From Martelella sp. AD-3 (GTDB lineage Bacteria > Pseudomonadota > Alphaproteobacteria > Rhizobiales > Rhizobiaceae), in NCBI RefSeq assembly GCF_001578105.1, contig NZ_CP014275.1, positions 1,984,001 to 2,048,000 on the forward strand: 64,000 bases of DNA, written 5' to 3'. Made by a program: the position numbers and the translations under genes. Positions 25,192-34,217 of this stretch are shown piece by piece; positions within the stretch are counted from its first letter, which is position 1, and the number at the start of each line of letters is the position of its first letter. Below the pieces are notes generated by a model. That model worked only from the letters and a program-made list of their open reading frames with translations. It was not told where the DNA came from and did no database searches.

Positions 25192-25995
25192 TCAGATTTC
25201 CTCGGTGACGACATCGAACTGCCGGAGAATGGCGGGACCAAAGGCCGTCGACATCGCCACGTCCGTGGCATCGCGGCCTCTCGCCATCAGGATGCGACCG
25301 ATGCGCGGCCTGTTATGGCGCGCATCGACCGTATACCAGCGACCGCCGAGATAGACTTCCATCCAGGCGCTGAAATCCATCGGGTTCGGGTCCCTCGGCA
25401 CGCCGATATCGCCGAGATATCCGGTGCAATAGCGCGCCGGGATATTGAGGCAGCGGCAGAGCGTGATCGCGAGATGGGCATAGTCGCGGCAAACCCCGAC
25501 ACCGTCGGTGAACCCGCCAAAGGCGGTCCGGAACGGGTCAGCCTTCATATAGTCGAATGCGATCCGCTGATGGGTGAAATCCAGGATCGCCTGAACGCGC
25601 GGCCATCCGAGCGGCGTATCGGCAAAGGTCCTCCAGGCAAAATCGGCAAGCCGGTCGGTGTCGCAGTAGCGGCTGCCGAGCAGGTAGACCAGCACGTCAT
25701 CAGGCAGGTCGTTGATCTGGTGCTGAATGGCGCCATAGGGAACAGGATCGGCAAGGCCGTCGTCATAGATTTCGAACGCGGTGGAAATCGTCGTCCTGCC
25801 CGGCGGCGCGACGATGCGGTTGCAGGCATTGCCGAAAACGTCGGTATAGGCCGATACATCGATCGGGCGATCGAAGGACAGGACCTGCGCCGTCAGGAGA
25901 TCCGCCCAGCGGGACGGGAACACATTGAGGGTCAGCAGCATCGGCGTCGGATGTTCGCAGTCGTAGCCGATATGAAAGCCAGCGCGTATCTTCAT
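25192..25995 (-). CDS. Transglutaminase-like family protein, catalytic His apparently replaced
   Basis: 267 residues. The N-terminal beta-rich region (HIGYDCEHPTPMLLTLNVFP) precedes a transglutaminase/protease-like core with the nucleophile in GVGVCRDYAHLAITLCRCLN and the Asp in RWYTVDARHN. Where relatives have His-Ala-Trp, this protein reads FSAWMEVYL, so the catalytic His is not at its usual place. It may be a noncatalytic or altered member. Together with the next gene on the same strand (26162-27058) it forms a pair of diverged paralogues. Such proteins often occur beside alpha-E and ATP-grasp genes, but none is present here. Confidence 0.82.
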   Translation of the reverse strand: MKIRAGFHIGYDCEHPTPMLLTLNVFPSRWADLLTAQVLSFDRPIDVSAYTDVFGNACNRIVAPPGRTTISTAFEIYDDGLADPVPYGAIQHQINDLPDDVLVYLLGSRYCDTDRLADFAWRTFADTPLGWPRVQAILDFTHQRIAFDYMKADPFRTAFGGFTDGVGVCRDYAHLAITLCRCLNIPARYCTGYLGDIGVPRDPNPMDFSAWMEVYLGGRWYTVDARHNRPRIGRILMARGRDATDVAMSTAFGPAILRQFDVVTEEI

Positions 25996-26161
25996 GTCTT
26001 ACCTGTCCCTTGCTTTGAGTGATGGGTCGATCACATCTACAGACGTAACGCGGCAGCGCGGCGTTCCGCCCGGTCGAACGGCCGAATAAATCGATCCCGC
26101 TTCGCAATATCCTCGCCGGAACGTTGGCGCGTCCGCTATGCAAGCCGCCACGGCGGCGTGG

Positions 26162-27058
26162 TCAGACCGCTGCGCTTAAATCATTCGGCTGCGTCGTGAC
26201 ATTGACCTGCACTTCCATGCCGTCGAAATCGAGCGCCCCGCCATCATAGCTGCCCGACAGCGGCACCGCCTGGCCAGGGTCGCGGGCGATGCCGACGCGG
26301 ATGAGATCGCGATTGCCGACAATGCCGTTGGTCGGATCGAACTCCACCCATCCCGCTCCGGGCAGATAGACCTGGCACCAGGCGTGGGTCGAACCGCCGC
26401 CCAAGGTCACGGAACCGTCGCGGTCCGGCACATAGATATAGCCGGTCACGAAAGAGGCCGCGAGCCCGAGCGAGCGAGCCGCCTCCATCATCAAGAGCGC
26501 GAAGTCGCGGCAGGTGCCGCTGCGAAGCGCAAGCGTTTCGCCGGGCGTCTGGGTGCCGTATTCGCTGCGCCGAACATAGCTGAAACTCTCCCTGATCCCG
26601 TTGCACAGCGTCATCAGTACATGGCCGGTGCGCGCCGTATTGCCATAGGGCACGAACCGTTTCGCCCAGCGCCCGACCTCATCGCCGGGGTCGGGATAGT
26701 GCCGCGCGATGGTCTTCTCAAGATCGATGGCTTCTTCCGCGTCATAGGAAAAGGGGAAGCCGGATGCCCTGTGGTCCATCTCCAGATCGAGCGGGATGTG
26801 CGCCGTGTGATCAACCTCGATCGTGGTCTCGAAGCTGAGTTCCGAGGCGGAAACGCCGACATCGACGAGCGCGACGCAATTGCCGAAGACATCGTGGATC
26901 CAGTGAATGCGCGCGTCCTGCGGGCAAACCTTCAGCATGCAGCTCAAGAGCGTCTGGTCGAAACTGTCGCGGGGCCGGAACATCAGCCGGTGACGCCCGA
27001 AACCGACCGGCCGTCGATAGCGATAGACCGTGAGATGACGCACCGAAAAGACCGTCAT
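26162..27058 (-). CDS. Transglutaminase-like family protein
   Basis: 298 residues. The N-terminal bacterial transglutaminase-like domain (RHLTVYRYRRPVGFGRHRLM) is followed by the transglutaminase core, with the triad Cys in SGTCRDFALLMMEAARSLG, His in STHAWCQVYLPGAGW and Asp in EFDPTNGIVGNRDLIRVGIA. All three catalytic residues are present. It is probably cytoplasmic, since no signal peptide is seen. It may act as a cysteine protease or amidotransferase; the substrate is unknown. Confidence 0.88.
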   Translation of the reverse strand: MTVFSVRHLTVYRYRRPVGFGRHRLMFRPRDSFDQTLLSCMLKVCPQDARIHWIHDVFGNCVALVDVGVSASELSFETTIEVDHTAHIPLDLEMDHRASGFPFSYDAEEAIDLEKTIARHYPDPGDEVGRWAKRFVPYGNTARTGHVLMTLCNGIRESFSYVRRSEYGTQTPGETLALRSGTCRDFALLMMEAARSLGLAASFVTGYIYVPDRDGSVTLGGGSTHAWCQVYLPGAGWVEFDPTNGIVGNRDLIRVGIARDPGQAVPLSGSYDGGALDFDGMEVQVNVTTQPNDLSAAV

Positions 27059-27118
27059 TCAACACCTACCTGCACAGCGGACAGTGCCGCGATACGCCCT
27101 TGAGACCGGCCTCTTGCA

Positions 27119-27364
27119 TCACTTCTCGCCGCGCGCGAGCGGGTAATCCGGCGCGTCGTAGAGCATGCGGATCTGCCTGTCGTCGTAGCGGCTTTCGTCA
27201 ATCTCCAGCACCGATCCCCGAAGCCGGCAGCCTTCCCTCTCTTCCACGGCAAAACGCACCGCGTCCGCAGCGGTCTCAAACCGTTTATAGCGAGGGCTGC
27301 GGCTTCCCTTGGCCTTGCGACCGGGATAGAGGGCAGCTTCGACCATATAGTCGAATTCGTTCAT
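27119..27364 (-). CDS. Small conserved protein of unknown function
   Basis: 81 residues (MNEFDYMVEAALYPGRKAKG onward), acidic and basic residues mixed, no hydrophobic helix. The pattern YKRFETAADAVRFAVEE looks like a small alpha-beta domain found as a hypothetical in rhizobia. Upstream TTGGAG helps support the start. It is upstream of, and in line with, the transglutaminase-like genes. Confidence 0.6.
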   Translation of the reverse strand: MNEFDYMVEAALYPGRKAKGSRSPRYKRFETAADAVRFAVEEREGCRLRGSVLEIDESRYDDRQIRMLYDAPDYPLARGEK

Positions 27365-27749
27365 GTGTTTAATCCCGTTGGAGAAAAGCCTTTTGGCAAG
27401 CCGCGAGACAACTTTTCATTACATCGCGCTGTTCTATCACCTTACACGATAAATCCCACGTAGGTAAGCTTTCGGGTCGTGCCACATGGCGTGGTGTAGC
27501 CCGCGGGAGGTCGCCGGCGTTCCGGCAGGGGCGGGTTGGCGAAGACCGATCCGCCGGAAAGATCACAGATGACCGAGGGCATGATGGCTTTGCGCTCGCT
27601 CGCTGGGAAGAGCGTCGATGCCGATTCGCGCCGCGCGATGATCCGCTTTGCGGCCGAGAAGCTGATGGCGCGGGACATGAGCGCAAGAAAACGGTGCAAG
27701 GAGACGCGCTGGACCATGCCGCCGGCGCGCGCGATCGGTTTCAGCCTCC
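27365..27749. other. Intergenic region with an IS256 transposase fragment
   Basis: About 385 bases between the small gene at 27119-27364 and the LacI gene. Apart from the IS256-like start at 27569-27676, no gene is supported. Confidence 0.4.
27569..27676 (+). pseudogene. IS256-family transposase N-terminal remnant
   Basis: The plus strand reads MTEGMMALRSLAGKSVDADS followed by RRAMIRFAAEKLMA. This matches the family start seen in rhizobial IS256 elements (typically MT..MM.LR.L.EKS.DADLLR.MIGFAAERLM). The similarity ends after about 36 codons, then the frame continues as unrelated sequence to 27814. Confidence 0.6.
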
Positions 27750-28769
27750 TCAGCCTTGAACTGCCGATCTGGCGGGCCGCACCGATTGACGTTCGACCAG
27801 GCTTACGGGGATGAAATGGTGGGAGGAGGGGACACGCGCCGGGCCGGTGATTGCCTTCAGCGTGGCGCTGGTCAGCGAGGAGAGAGACTGGCGGACGGTG
27901 GTCAGCCGGTGCGAGGACCAGTCGGAAATCGGAGCGTCGTCGAATCCGATCACCGAGACATCGCCCGGAACGGACAGGCCAAGCTCATGGCGCGCCGTAT
28001 TCATCACACCGAGCGCGATTTCGTCGGTCACGCCGAAGATCCCGTCAATGCCGGGCTTTGCGAGCAGGCTGCGCGCAGCTTCGATACCTGTCTCATAATT
28101 GTTCCGACCCTGGCTCCACTGGCTGACCGGCACCCGGTTTTCCTCCATCACGGCGATAAAGGCCTCTGCGCGCGCCAGCTTGGCGGAGGTGCGGGATTCC
28201 GACACGACAACGGCCACGTTGCGGCAGCCGGCCGCAATCAGCCGCTGTGCGGCAAGCGCGCCGCCGGCAGCCGAATCGGCCTCGATCTGGTCGACAAGGC
28301 CTATATTTTCCGGCAGCGGCCGGTTGATGAGAACGAGACGCGTGCCATTGGCCGCGGCGAGCCGCATCAGCGTGTCCGGCACGGCCCCCGACAGCAAGAC
28401 CACCGTTCGCACCCGGTATTCAAGCAGTTTTGCGAGTGCGTTTTCGACATCGTCCCGCGCACCTGCAAGATTGAGCAGCATGCATTGCAGTCCGTTTTCG
28501 TAAAGCGCCGCGGTCAGCGCATCAACCTGCGCCGAGATATAGGGGTTGGAGAGATTCGCCCCGACAAGGCCCACAAGATCGGAGCGTTCCTTGTGCAGCG
28601 TGCGCGCGAGGAGGTTGACCCGGTAGCCCAGCTCTTCTGCCGCCTTCATCACCCGGGCTCGGGTCTTCGGCGCAACGCTGGCCCCCTCGGTGAAGGTGCG
28701 CGAGACGGCCGAGCGGGAAACCCCGGCCAGACGGGCGACATCGGATGCGGAAACAAATTTCTCGACCAT
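27750..28769 (-). CDS. LacI-family transcriptional regulator
   Basis: 339 residues. The N-terminal helix-turn-helix is SASDVARLAGVSRSAVSRTF with the hinge helix NLLARTL. A periplasmic-binding-protein-like effector domain follows, including GLVGANLSNPYISAQVDALT and VSVIGFDDAPISDWSSHRLT. ATG 28769 fits the family start; upstream in-frame codons overlap the phosphatase gene. It lies seven bases after the phosphatase gene and is the last gene of the ABC operon that starts at 34217. It probably regulates that operon. The effector is unknown. Confidence 0.9.
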   Translation of the reverse strand: MVEKFVSASDVARLAGVSRSAVSRTFTEGASVAPKTRARVMKAAEELGYRVNLLARTLHKERSDLVGLVGANLSNPYISAQVDALTAALYENGLQCMLLNLAGARDDVENALAKLLEYRVRTVVLLSGAVPDTLMRLAAANGTRLVLINRPLPENIGLVDQIEADSAAGGALAAQRLIAAGCRNVAVVVSESRTSAKLARAEAFIAVMEENRVPVSQWSQGRNNYETGIEAARSLLAKPGIDGIFGVTDEIALGVMNTARHELGLSVPGDVSVIGFDDAPISDWSSHRLTTVRQSLSSLTSATLKAITGPARVPSSHHFIPVSLVERQSVRPARSAVQG

Positions 28770-28776
28770 GGCGCAC

Positions 28777-29376
28777 CTATGTCCAGCGCGCCGCGCCAAG
28801 CAGATTGCGCAGCCTGACCTCTTCGGCAAGGGCGAGCATCGGCGGCAGGGGATAGCTCTCGTCCAGGCCGCGCAAGGCGCGCAGGTGAGCGAGCGCGGCA
28901 TCGAAGCCGTCGAAACTGTCGCCCGCGAAGGCGGACAGCCAGAGCGCGATCAACACGACCGAGCGCGAGCGCCCGCCGCGGCAATGGACCAGAACATGGC
29001 CCTTGCGATGTTTCGGGTAATGCGGCTTGGCCGGAACATAGCCGCGCATCAGGCCCTCGACGGTGTGGACGGCTGCGGCGAGAAGATGCGGGCTGTTGCC
29101 CGCGCCGTCGATCATGCCGAGCTGGTAGCGGCGGACATGCGTGCCATCGGCCAGCCTCAGCGGGCCCGGAAACATGTTGATCGAAACGTTGAGCGTTTCG
29201 GTGATCCCGGCTTCAAGCAGGCAGCCTGCGTCTTCCGCCGCCGCGAGATTGCCGAGATAGAGCGTTTTCTCGTGCGGGCCGAAACCTTCGATCACCGGAT
29301 ATAGAAGCGGGCGGACATCCTCGCGCGCTTCGGCTTCGGGAACATGGTCGGGAATGCCGAGGCGTTTTTCCGTCAT
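28777..29376 (-). CDS. Dual-specificity-type protein tyrosine phosphatase family protein
   Basis: 199 residues. The CX5R signature is HCRGGRSRS (Cys132, Arg138), preceded by the general-acid region YQLGMIDGAG, where Asp90 is a candidate. The fold resembles small dual-specificity phosphatases. The N-terminal 30 residues look disordered. It may dephosphorylate a protein or a small phosphorylated metabolite. Its place between an importer and a hydrolase argues for a metabolite such as a sugar or inositol phosphate, but this is inference. Three bases separate it from the upstream MBL gene. Confidence 0.85.
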   Translation of the reverse strand: MTEKRLGIPDHVPEAEAREDVRPLLYPVIEGFGPHEKTLYLGNLAAAEDAGCLLEAGITETLNVSINMFPGPLRLADGTHVRRYQLGMIDGAGNSPHLLAAAVHTVEGLMRGYVPAKPHYPKHRKGHVLVHCRGGRSRSVVLIALWLSAFAGDSFDGFDAALAHLRALRGLDESYPLPPMLALAEEVRLRNLLGAARWT

Positions 29377-29379
29377 GGT

Positions 29380-30405
29380 CTATATCTCCGTCTCGGTTTC
29401 CAGTCTTAGCCGCGCACCGAGGGCGCGGGCAAGTTCCGGCGCCATGGCCATGTCGACAAAGGCGGGCAGAACCTGCCGGGAACCGCAGTGCTCGGCAAGC
29501 GCGAGGATATCATGCTTGCGCGGGTGGACGTTCCAGGGAAGCCAGACGGCCTCTTCGCGCCCGATCAGGGCCGCTGCCGGCGTGCCGTTCGGGACATGGC
29601 TTGAAAAGACGAAGCGGAATCCGCCGCGTTTCAGGAGTTCGGCCGAAAGACCGGCCTCGGCGTTGGATTCCGTCGCGACAATCACCTGGTGAGGCTGCGC
29701 GGTTTCGCCATTCACGACCGGAAACCGTTCGCCCGTCGCCGCTTCGACTTCCTCGCCGACCGCCGCGCTGACGTGCACGGCAAGTCCGTGCGAGGCCATC
29801 GCCAGCACCATATCCGTGCCACGACCGGCAGCGGGGCAGCACAGCACGGCGCCTCCTCTGGCATAATTGGCCATTGCCGAAATCTGGTCGCCGAGATCCT
29901 GTTCGCGGTCACCGTAGGATGCATCGATCAGAAGCGTGGCTGCCTGAGGAGGATAGTCGAAAGGCATGCCTTGCGATTCGAGGCTGATATCCCCGGTGTA
30001 GATGAAACCGCCTTTCTCCGTCTCCATGTGGAACCAGACACCGCCAGGCGCATGGCCGCAGCGGCCGGTCGAAAGCTTCAGCCCGTCGACATCGAAAGAG
30101 CCTCGCTCGGGAATGGCATGCGCCGTTTCCGGACAAAGGCTGCCGCGAAGGAAATCGAGGGTTCTTTCGGTCGCGAATACCGCCGGGTTTCCGATCTCGC
30201 CGAGACGCTCAAGAGAACCGGCGTGATCCTTGTGCGCATGGCTGAGGAAGACAGCATCGACGGCGCCGATCACATCGATGTCGGGATGCTCGCCGGCATC
30301 CAGGCCGTCGCCGAAATCGAACAGGATACGTTTGCCGCCCGCCTCGACCAGAGCGATGGCGGCGCTCTTGCGGTTCAGGCCGCTGATCACGTTCAGTCGT
30401 GCCAA
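29380..30405 (-). CDS. Metallo-beta-lactamase-fold hydrolase
   Basis: 341 residues. The metal-binding motif HAHKDHAG (56-63) is near the N terminus, followed by RCGHAPGGVWF and TGDISLES for the next metal ligands. The C-terminal half (IVATESNAEAGLSAELL, then FVFSSHVPNGTPA, and NVHPRKHDILALAEHCG) recalls the beta-CASP layout of RNA-processing and related enzymes. An intracellular phosphodiesterase or lactonase role is possible. It overlaps the end of the permease gene by 13 bases, so it belongs to the transport operon. Confidence 0.85.
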   Translation of the reverse strand: MARLNVISGLNRKSAAIALVEAGGKRILFDFGDGLDAGEHPDIDVIGAVDAVFLSHAHKDHAGSLERLGEIGNPAVFATERTLDFLRGSLCPETAHAIPERGSFDVDGLKLSTGRCGHAPGGVWFHMETEKGGFIYTGDISLESQGMPFDYPPQAATLLIDASYGDREQDLGDQISAMANYARGGAVLCCPAAGRGTDMVLAMASHGLAVHVSAAVGEEVEAATGERFPVVNGETAQPHQVIVATESNAEAGLSAELLKRGGFRFVFSSHVPNGTPAAALIGREEAVWLPWNVHPRKHDILALAEHCGSRQVLPAFVDMAMAPELARALGARLRLETETEI

Positions 30406-32135
30406 GGCAGCACTCCCTGCGGAAGCCTTCTTGCGAAGGTGAGACTGACAAGCATCAGCGTGAGGATGACCAGCACCATCAGGCAGCCGACAGCGGCGGC
30501 CAGCGTCGACGATCCGGCTTCCTCGAGGAATATGATCATCGGACCGATGGTCTGGGCGCGGGAGGAAACCAGCAGCACCGACGTCTGGATCTCGTTGATC
30601 GCCGTCATGAAGACAAGGATGGCCGAGGCCGCGGCGGCCGGGGCGAGGACCGGCAATATGATATCCTTGAGCCTGCGGAAAACCCCGGCGCCAACCACTT
30701 GCGCGGCCTCGTCCAGCGAGCGCTCGATCTGTTCAAAGCCGCCCAGGACCGGCTGCAATGCCAATGCCAGAAAGTTGGAGAGATAGGCCGCGAGGATGAC
30801 CCAGACCGTGCCGTAGAGGCTGGTCCCGAGAACCGGCAATGGCTTCAGGAAAAACAGGATCATGGCGACGCCGATGATGATGCCGGGAAGCGCATAGGCA
30901 AGCTGGGAGGAGAGGTAGAGCAGGCGCGGGGCGACGCCCCGACGCCAGCTCAGAAAATAGCCGAGCGCGAGCGAAACGGGAATGAGGATCGCGACAGCGA
31001 GGCCCGTCAGCCAAAGACTGGTGAAAAACGCCTCCCGAATGCCTTCGTGATGAAAGAGCGCATTGGAGAAATTCTCGAAGGTCAGCGTCTCCAGATTGAG
31101 CGGCTGTCCGTAGCCGCGCACCAGTGCCGAGCCGGCAAGAGCCGAAAGCGGCAGCGCCAGCGCGAACACGAGATAACCCCACGCCAGAGCCGTGACCGGA
31201 AGGCGGAAATGCCCGAGCGGGAACTTGAATGGCCTGGAAGCGCCATCGACGCGCTGGTCGCCCATGCGGCTCAGGAAACCGGCAGTGCCCATGCCGAGAA
31301 TGGTCAGCACGGCCAGCAGCAGGGCCAGAAGCGCCATGTCGTTGAGCGCCGACGGACCATAGGAATTCAGCTGCCGGTAGATGAGCGTGATCAGGGTCGG
31401 AACGCGGGCTGGTATGCCGAGCATTGCCTGGATGCCGAAATTGCCGATCGATGAGACGAAGGCAAGCGCTGCTCCGGCGAAGATGCCGCCGCGGATCAGT
31501 GGCAGGATGACGCCAAGCGTCGCTCTCAAGGGTGTGGCGCCGACTGCGCGGGCCGCTTCCACCAGATCAGCGGGAACGCGGCGCAGGTTGGCCCGAACGG
31601 CCAGAAAGACCAGCGGTGCATTGTAGAGGCCGAGCAGAAGGACGATGCCGCCGGCAGAATAGAGCGGATGGCGCATGCCGGGCTGAAGCGAGAAACCCAA
31701 CAGGTTCATCACCGGGCTTGCCGGCGAAAAGGCCTGAACCCAGGCGAGCGCGATGACTTGCGGGGGGATCATCAGCGGCAGCACGAATCCGAACACCCAG
31801 GCAGTCCGTCCGCGCATGTCACTGGCGCCGACGAGAAGTGCAGCGATCGTTCCGGCGACCGTGGCAAGCGCGGTGGCTGAAAGCGAAATCCAGATCGTGT
31901 TGACCGTCGCTTCGAACACGCGGCGGCCACCCAGAACATCGGCTATGCGATCGAGCTCGAAACCCGTGCCCGTGACGAATGCGGCGTAAACGAGCCGTCC
32001 GAGCGGCAGAATTGACAGGATGCCGACAAACAGCGCCAGCACCAGCATCAGCGTGCGCTCATTGCGCAGCAGGCTGCCAAGAGTGGAGAGCGTCCATATC
32101 GGACGCTCTCCCGTCGTTGCGGTTGATACGGACAT
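30393..32135 (-). CDS. ABC transporter permease, fused double-domain type
   Basis: 580 residues, consisting of two tandem binding-protein-dependent permease domains of about six helices each. The EAA loops are EAARAVGATPLRATLGVILP near residue 190 and EAAQVVGAGVFRRLKDIILP near residue 490. This fused layout is typical of FbpB/AfuB/PhnU-V-like importers for iron, thiamine-like or 2-aminoethylphosphonate-type ligands. The start at 32135 lies five bases after the binding-protein stop codon. Confidence 0.92.
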   Translation of the reverse strand: MSVSTATTGERPIWTLSTLGSLLRNERTLMLVLALFVGILSILPLGRLVYAAFVTGTGFELDRIADVLGGRRVFEATVNTIWISLSATALATVAGTIAALLVGASDMRGRTAWVFGFVLPLMIPPQVIALAWVQAFSPASPVMNLLGFSLQPGMRHPLYSAGGIVLLLGLYNAPLVFLAVRANLRRVPADLVEAARAVGATPLRATLGVILPLIRGGIFAGAALAFVSSIGNFGIQAMLGIPARVPTLITLIYRQLNSYGPSALNDMALLALLLAVLTILGMGTAGFLSRMGDQRVDGASRPFKFPLGHFRLPVTALAWGYLVFALALPLSALAGSALVRGYGQPLNLETLTFENFSNALFHHEGIREAFFTSLWLTGLAVAILIPVSLALGYFLSWRRGVAPRLLYLSSQLAYALPGIIIGVAMILFFLKPLPVLGTSLYGTVWVILAAYLSNFLALALQPVLGGFEQIERSLDEAAQVVGAGVFRRLKDIILPVLAPAAAASAILVFMTAINEIQTSVLLVSSRAQTIGPMIIFLEEAGSSTLAAAVGCLMVLVILTLMLVSLTFARRLPQGVLPWHD

Positions 32136-32140
32136 TGCGG

Positions 32141-33115
32141 TTACAGGCCGAAGATATCGGCGAACTGCTCGCGCACCTGTTCGTTGCTTTCGACGGCTTC
32201 ATCGACATCATAGCCGATCAGCTTCATCGAGGAGAGATCGGGATAGCCTTCCGGCGCGGCGACGCCCGGCAGGAGCGGGATATTGCCCTGGGCGGAGACC
32301 AGTTCCTGGCCTTCCTTCGAGAGCAGGAAATCGACGAATTTTTTGGCGGCTTCCTCGTGTTCAGTCGTACTCATGATGGCGACCGGCTCGCCGATGAAGG
32401 AAACGCCTTCCTTGGGCGCGATGTAGTCGACGGGCGAACCGTCGGCCTTGGCGCGCAGCGTGTTGGCGTCGACGATGATGGCATATTTGGCCATGCCGGA
32501 GGCGACGGCCTTTGTTGCCGGACCGTTGCCGCCCTCGGGCACGATGTCGAGGTCGTTCAGGCCTTCATAGAAGTCCCAACCGATTTCCGGCGTGTTGATC
32601 AGCGCATGCAGGTGGTTGAGGGCGGCGCCCGAATAGAGCGGGCTCGGAACCGCGATCATGCCGCGATTGTCTTCGACCAGAAGGTCGTTCCAGCTTTCGA
32701 CCGGCTCGGCGATCTCGGTATTGTAGGCGATGCCCGTGGTGATCGCCTTGGTGCCGAAGAAGGTCATGTCCTTGTCGTAGGCAGCCTTGTCATAGCCTTC
32801 GACGGGCGCTTCCGGATAGGCCATCAGGTGACCGTCGGCCTTCAGCGTTCCAAGGTTGATCGGATCGGCAACCAGCAGCACGTCGGGCTGGATGTTGCCG
32901 GCTTCGATTTCCGCACGCATCACGTTCATCAGCGCGGAGGTGCCATTGCGGGTCCAGTTGACCTTGATATCCGGGTTGGCGGCCTCAAAAGCGTCGACCG
33001 TTTCCTGGGCCTGTTCGGGCGGCTGGCTGGTGTAGAGCGTGATGGTTTCCTCGGCGTGTGCCGCCGAGAAGGCAAGCGTGCTGACGGTTGCAAGGGCAAG
33101 CAGGGAGAGTTTCAT
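32141..33115 (-). CDS. ABC transporter periplasmic substrate-binding protein (FbpA/PhnS-like)
   Basis: 324 residues with a signal peptide (KLSLLALATVSTLAF, cleavage at AHA-EE). The mature N terminus ETITLYTSQPPEQAQETVDA, then GTSALMNVMRAEIEAGNIQP and DVLLVADP, is typical of class-11 extracellular binding proteins that bind ferric iron or small anionic organics such as aminoethylphosphonate. The tyrosine pair used by iron binders is not evident near the C terminus, which argues for an organic ligand. GAGGAAATC upstream of ATG 33115 supports this start over 33187. Confidence 0.92.
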   Translation of the reverse strand: MKLSLLALATVSTLAFSAAHAEETITLYTSQPPEQAQETVDAFEAANPDIKVNWTRNGTSALMNVMRAEIEAGNIQPDVLLVADPINLGTLKADGHLMAYPEAPVEGYDKAAYDKDMTFFGTKAITTGIAYNTEIAEPVESWNDLLVEDNRGMIAVPSPLYSGAALNHLHALINTPEIGWDFYEGLNDLDIVPEGGNGPATKAVASGMAKYAIIVDANTLRAKADGSPVDYIAPKEGVSFIGEPVAIMSTTEHEEAAKKFVDFLLSKEGQELVSAQGNIPLLPGVAAPEGYPDLSSMKLIGYDVDEAVESNEQVREQFADIFGL

Positions 33116-33140
33116 CGGGGATTTCCTCGATTGTTGGGTG

Positions 33141-34217
33141 CTAGGCATGTTCGGTTTGCAGGTCCGGAAGGACCCAGCCGTCTGCAAGCGTGACGGCTAC
33201 GCGCTGCCCGGCTTCGATGCGCGCCGGGGCAGGGACGTTCATGAAAAGGGTTTGGTCGTCCGGACCGATCGAAAGCTCGACCCGCAATATGTCGCCGCGA
33301 TAGGTGACGCGGCGGATGGTGGCGGCAAGGCCGCCTGTGTCGGTCAGCTGCAGGTCGCCCGGGTGAAAGGCAATCCGCGCTTCGTCGCGGGGCATTGCCG
33401 AAGGCCGGTTGCGCACCCGCACCTGTTCACCGAAGAAGCGGGCGAAACCATAACCGCTGCGATCGGGCCGGAAATCCGCGATCGGCGCGATCTGGCCTTC
33501 TCCGATGAAGGTCGCGACCATGTCATTTGCCGGCTGGCTGTAGAGTTCGGAAGGGCTGGCGAACTGGCTGATCCTGCCATTGTCCATCACGGCGACTCGG
33601 TCAGCAAGCGCAAGGGCCTCGGACTGGTCATGGGTGATGTAGAACATCGTTGCGCCCGACGCCTTATGGAAGCGGGCAAACTCTTCCTCCATCTCGCCGC
33701 GCAGATGGACATCCAGATTGGCAAGCGGTTCATCGAGCAGCACGAGCCCGGCATCCATCGCAAGGCAGCGGGCAAGCGCCACGCGCTGACGCTGCCCTCC
33801 CGAAAGCGCGGCCGGCCGGCGGTCCGCGAATTCCGTCAACCCGACCGTCTCGAGAACACGGGCCGTGCGCGCCGCGCGTTCGCCGCGCCCCAGCCCCTTG
33901 ATCCTGAGGCCATAGGCGACGTTGCCGGAGACGGTCATGTGCGGCCATAACGCATAGTTCTGAAAGACGACGCCGATGCCGCGCTCCTCGGGCGGGACAT
34001 GACGCCCCTCGCCGGAAAGCAGCGCATCGCCGACCCGGATTGCGCCGCGGTCGATCGGCTCGAAGCCGGCCAGCGCGCGCAGCAGAGTGGTCTTGCCGCA
34101 CCCGGACGGGCCGAGCACCGCCACGAACTCGCCCGAGCGGATGGACAGCGAGATCCCGCGCAATACGCTGGTTTTGCCGAAAGACTTGTCGACGGTCTCG
34201 ATTTCGATGGCGCTCAT
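33141..34217 (-). CDS. ABC transporter ATP-binding protein
   Basis: 358 residues. Walker A is GPSGCGKTT (36-44), the signature is LSGGQRQRVALARCLAMD, Walker B is LVLLDEPLANLD, and the switch His is in YITHDQSEA. A TOBE regulatory domain of about 110 residues follows (EQVRVRNRPSAMPRDEARIA). This is the FbpC/PotA/UgpC class. It is the first gene of a six-gene operon with binding protein, permease, MBL hydrolase, phosphatase and LacI regulator. ATG 34217 aligns with the family start. Confidence 0.93.
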   Translation of the reverse strand: MSAIEIETVDKSFGKTSVLRGISLSIRSGEFVAVLGPSGCGKTTLLRALAGFEPIDRGAIRVGDALLSGEGRHVPPEERGIGVVFQNYALWPHMTVSGNVAYGLRIKGLGRGERAARTARVLETVGLTEFADRRPAALSGGQRQRVALARCLAMDAGLVLLDEPLANLDVHLRGEMEEEFARFHKASGATMFYITHDQSEALALADRVAVMDNGRISQFASPSELYSQPANDMVATFIGEGQIAPIADFRPDRSGYGFARFFGEQVRVRNRPSAMPRDEARIAFHPGDLQLTDTGGLAATIRRVTYRGDILRVELSIGPDDQTLFMNVPAPARIEAGQRVAVTLADGWVLPDLQTEHA

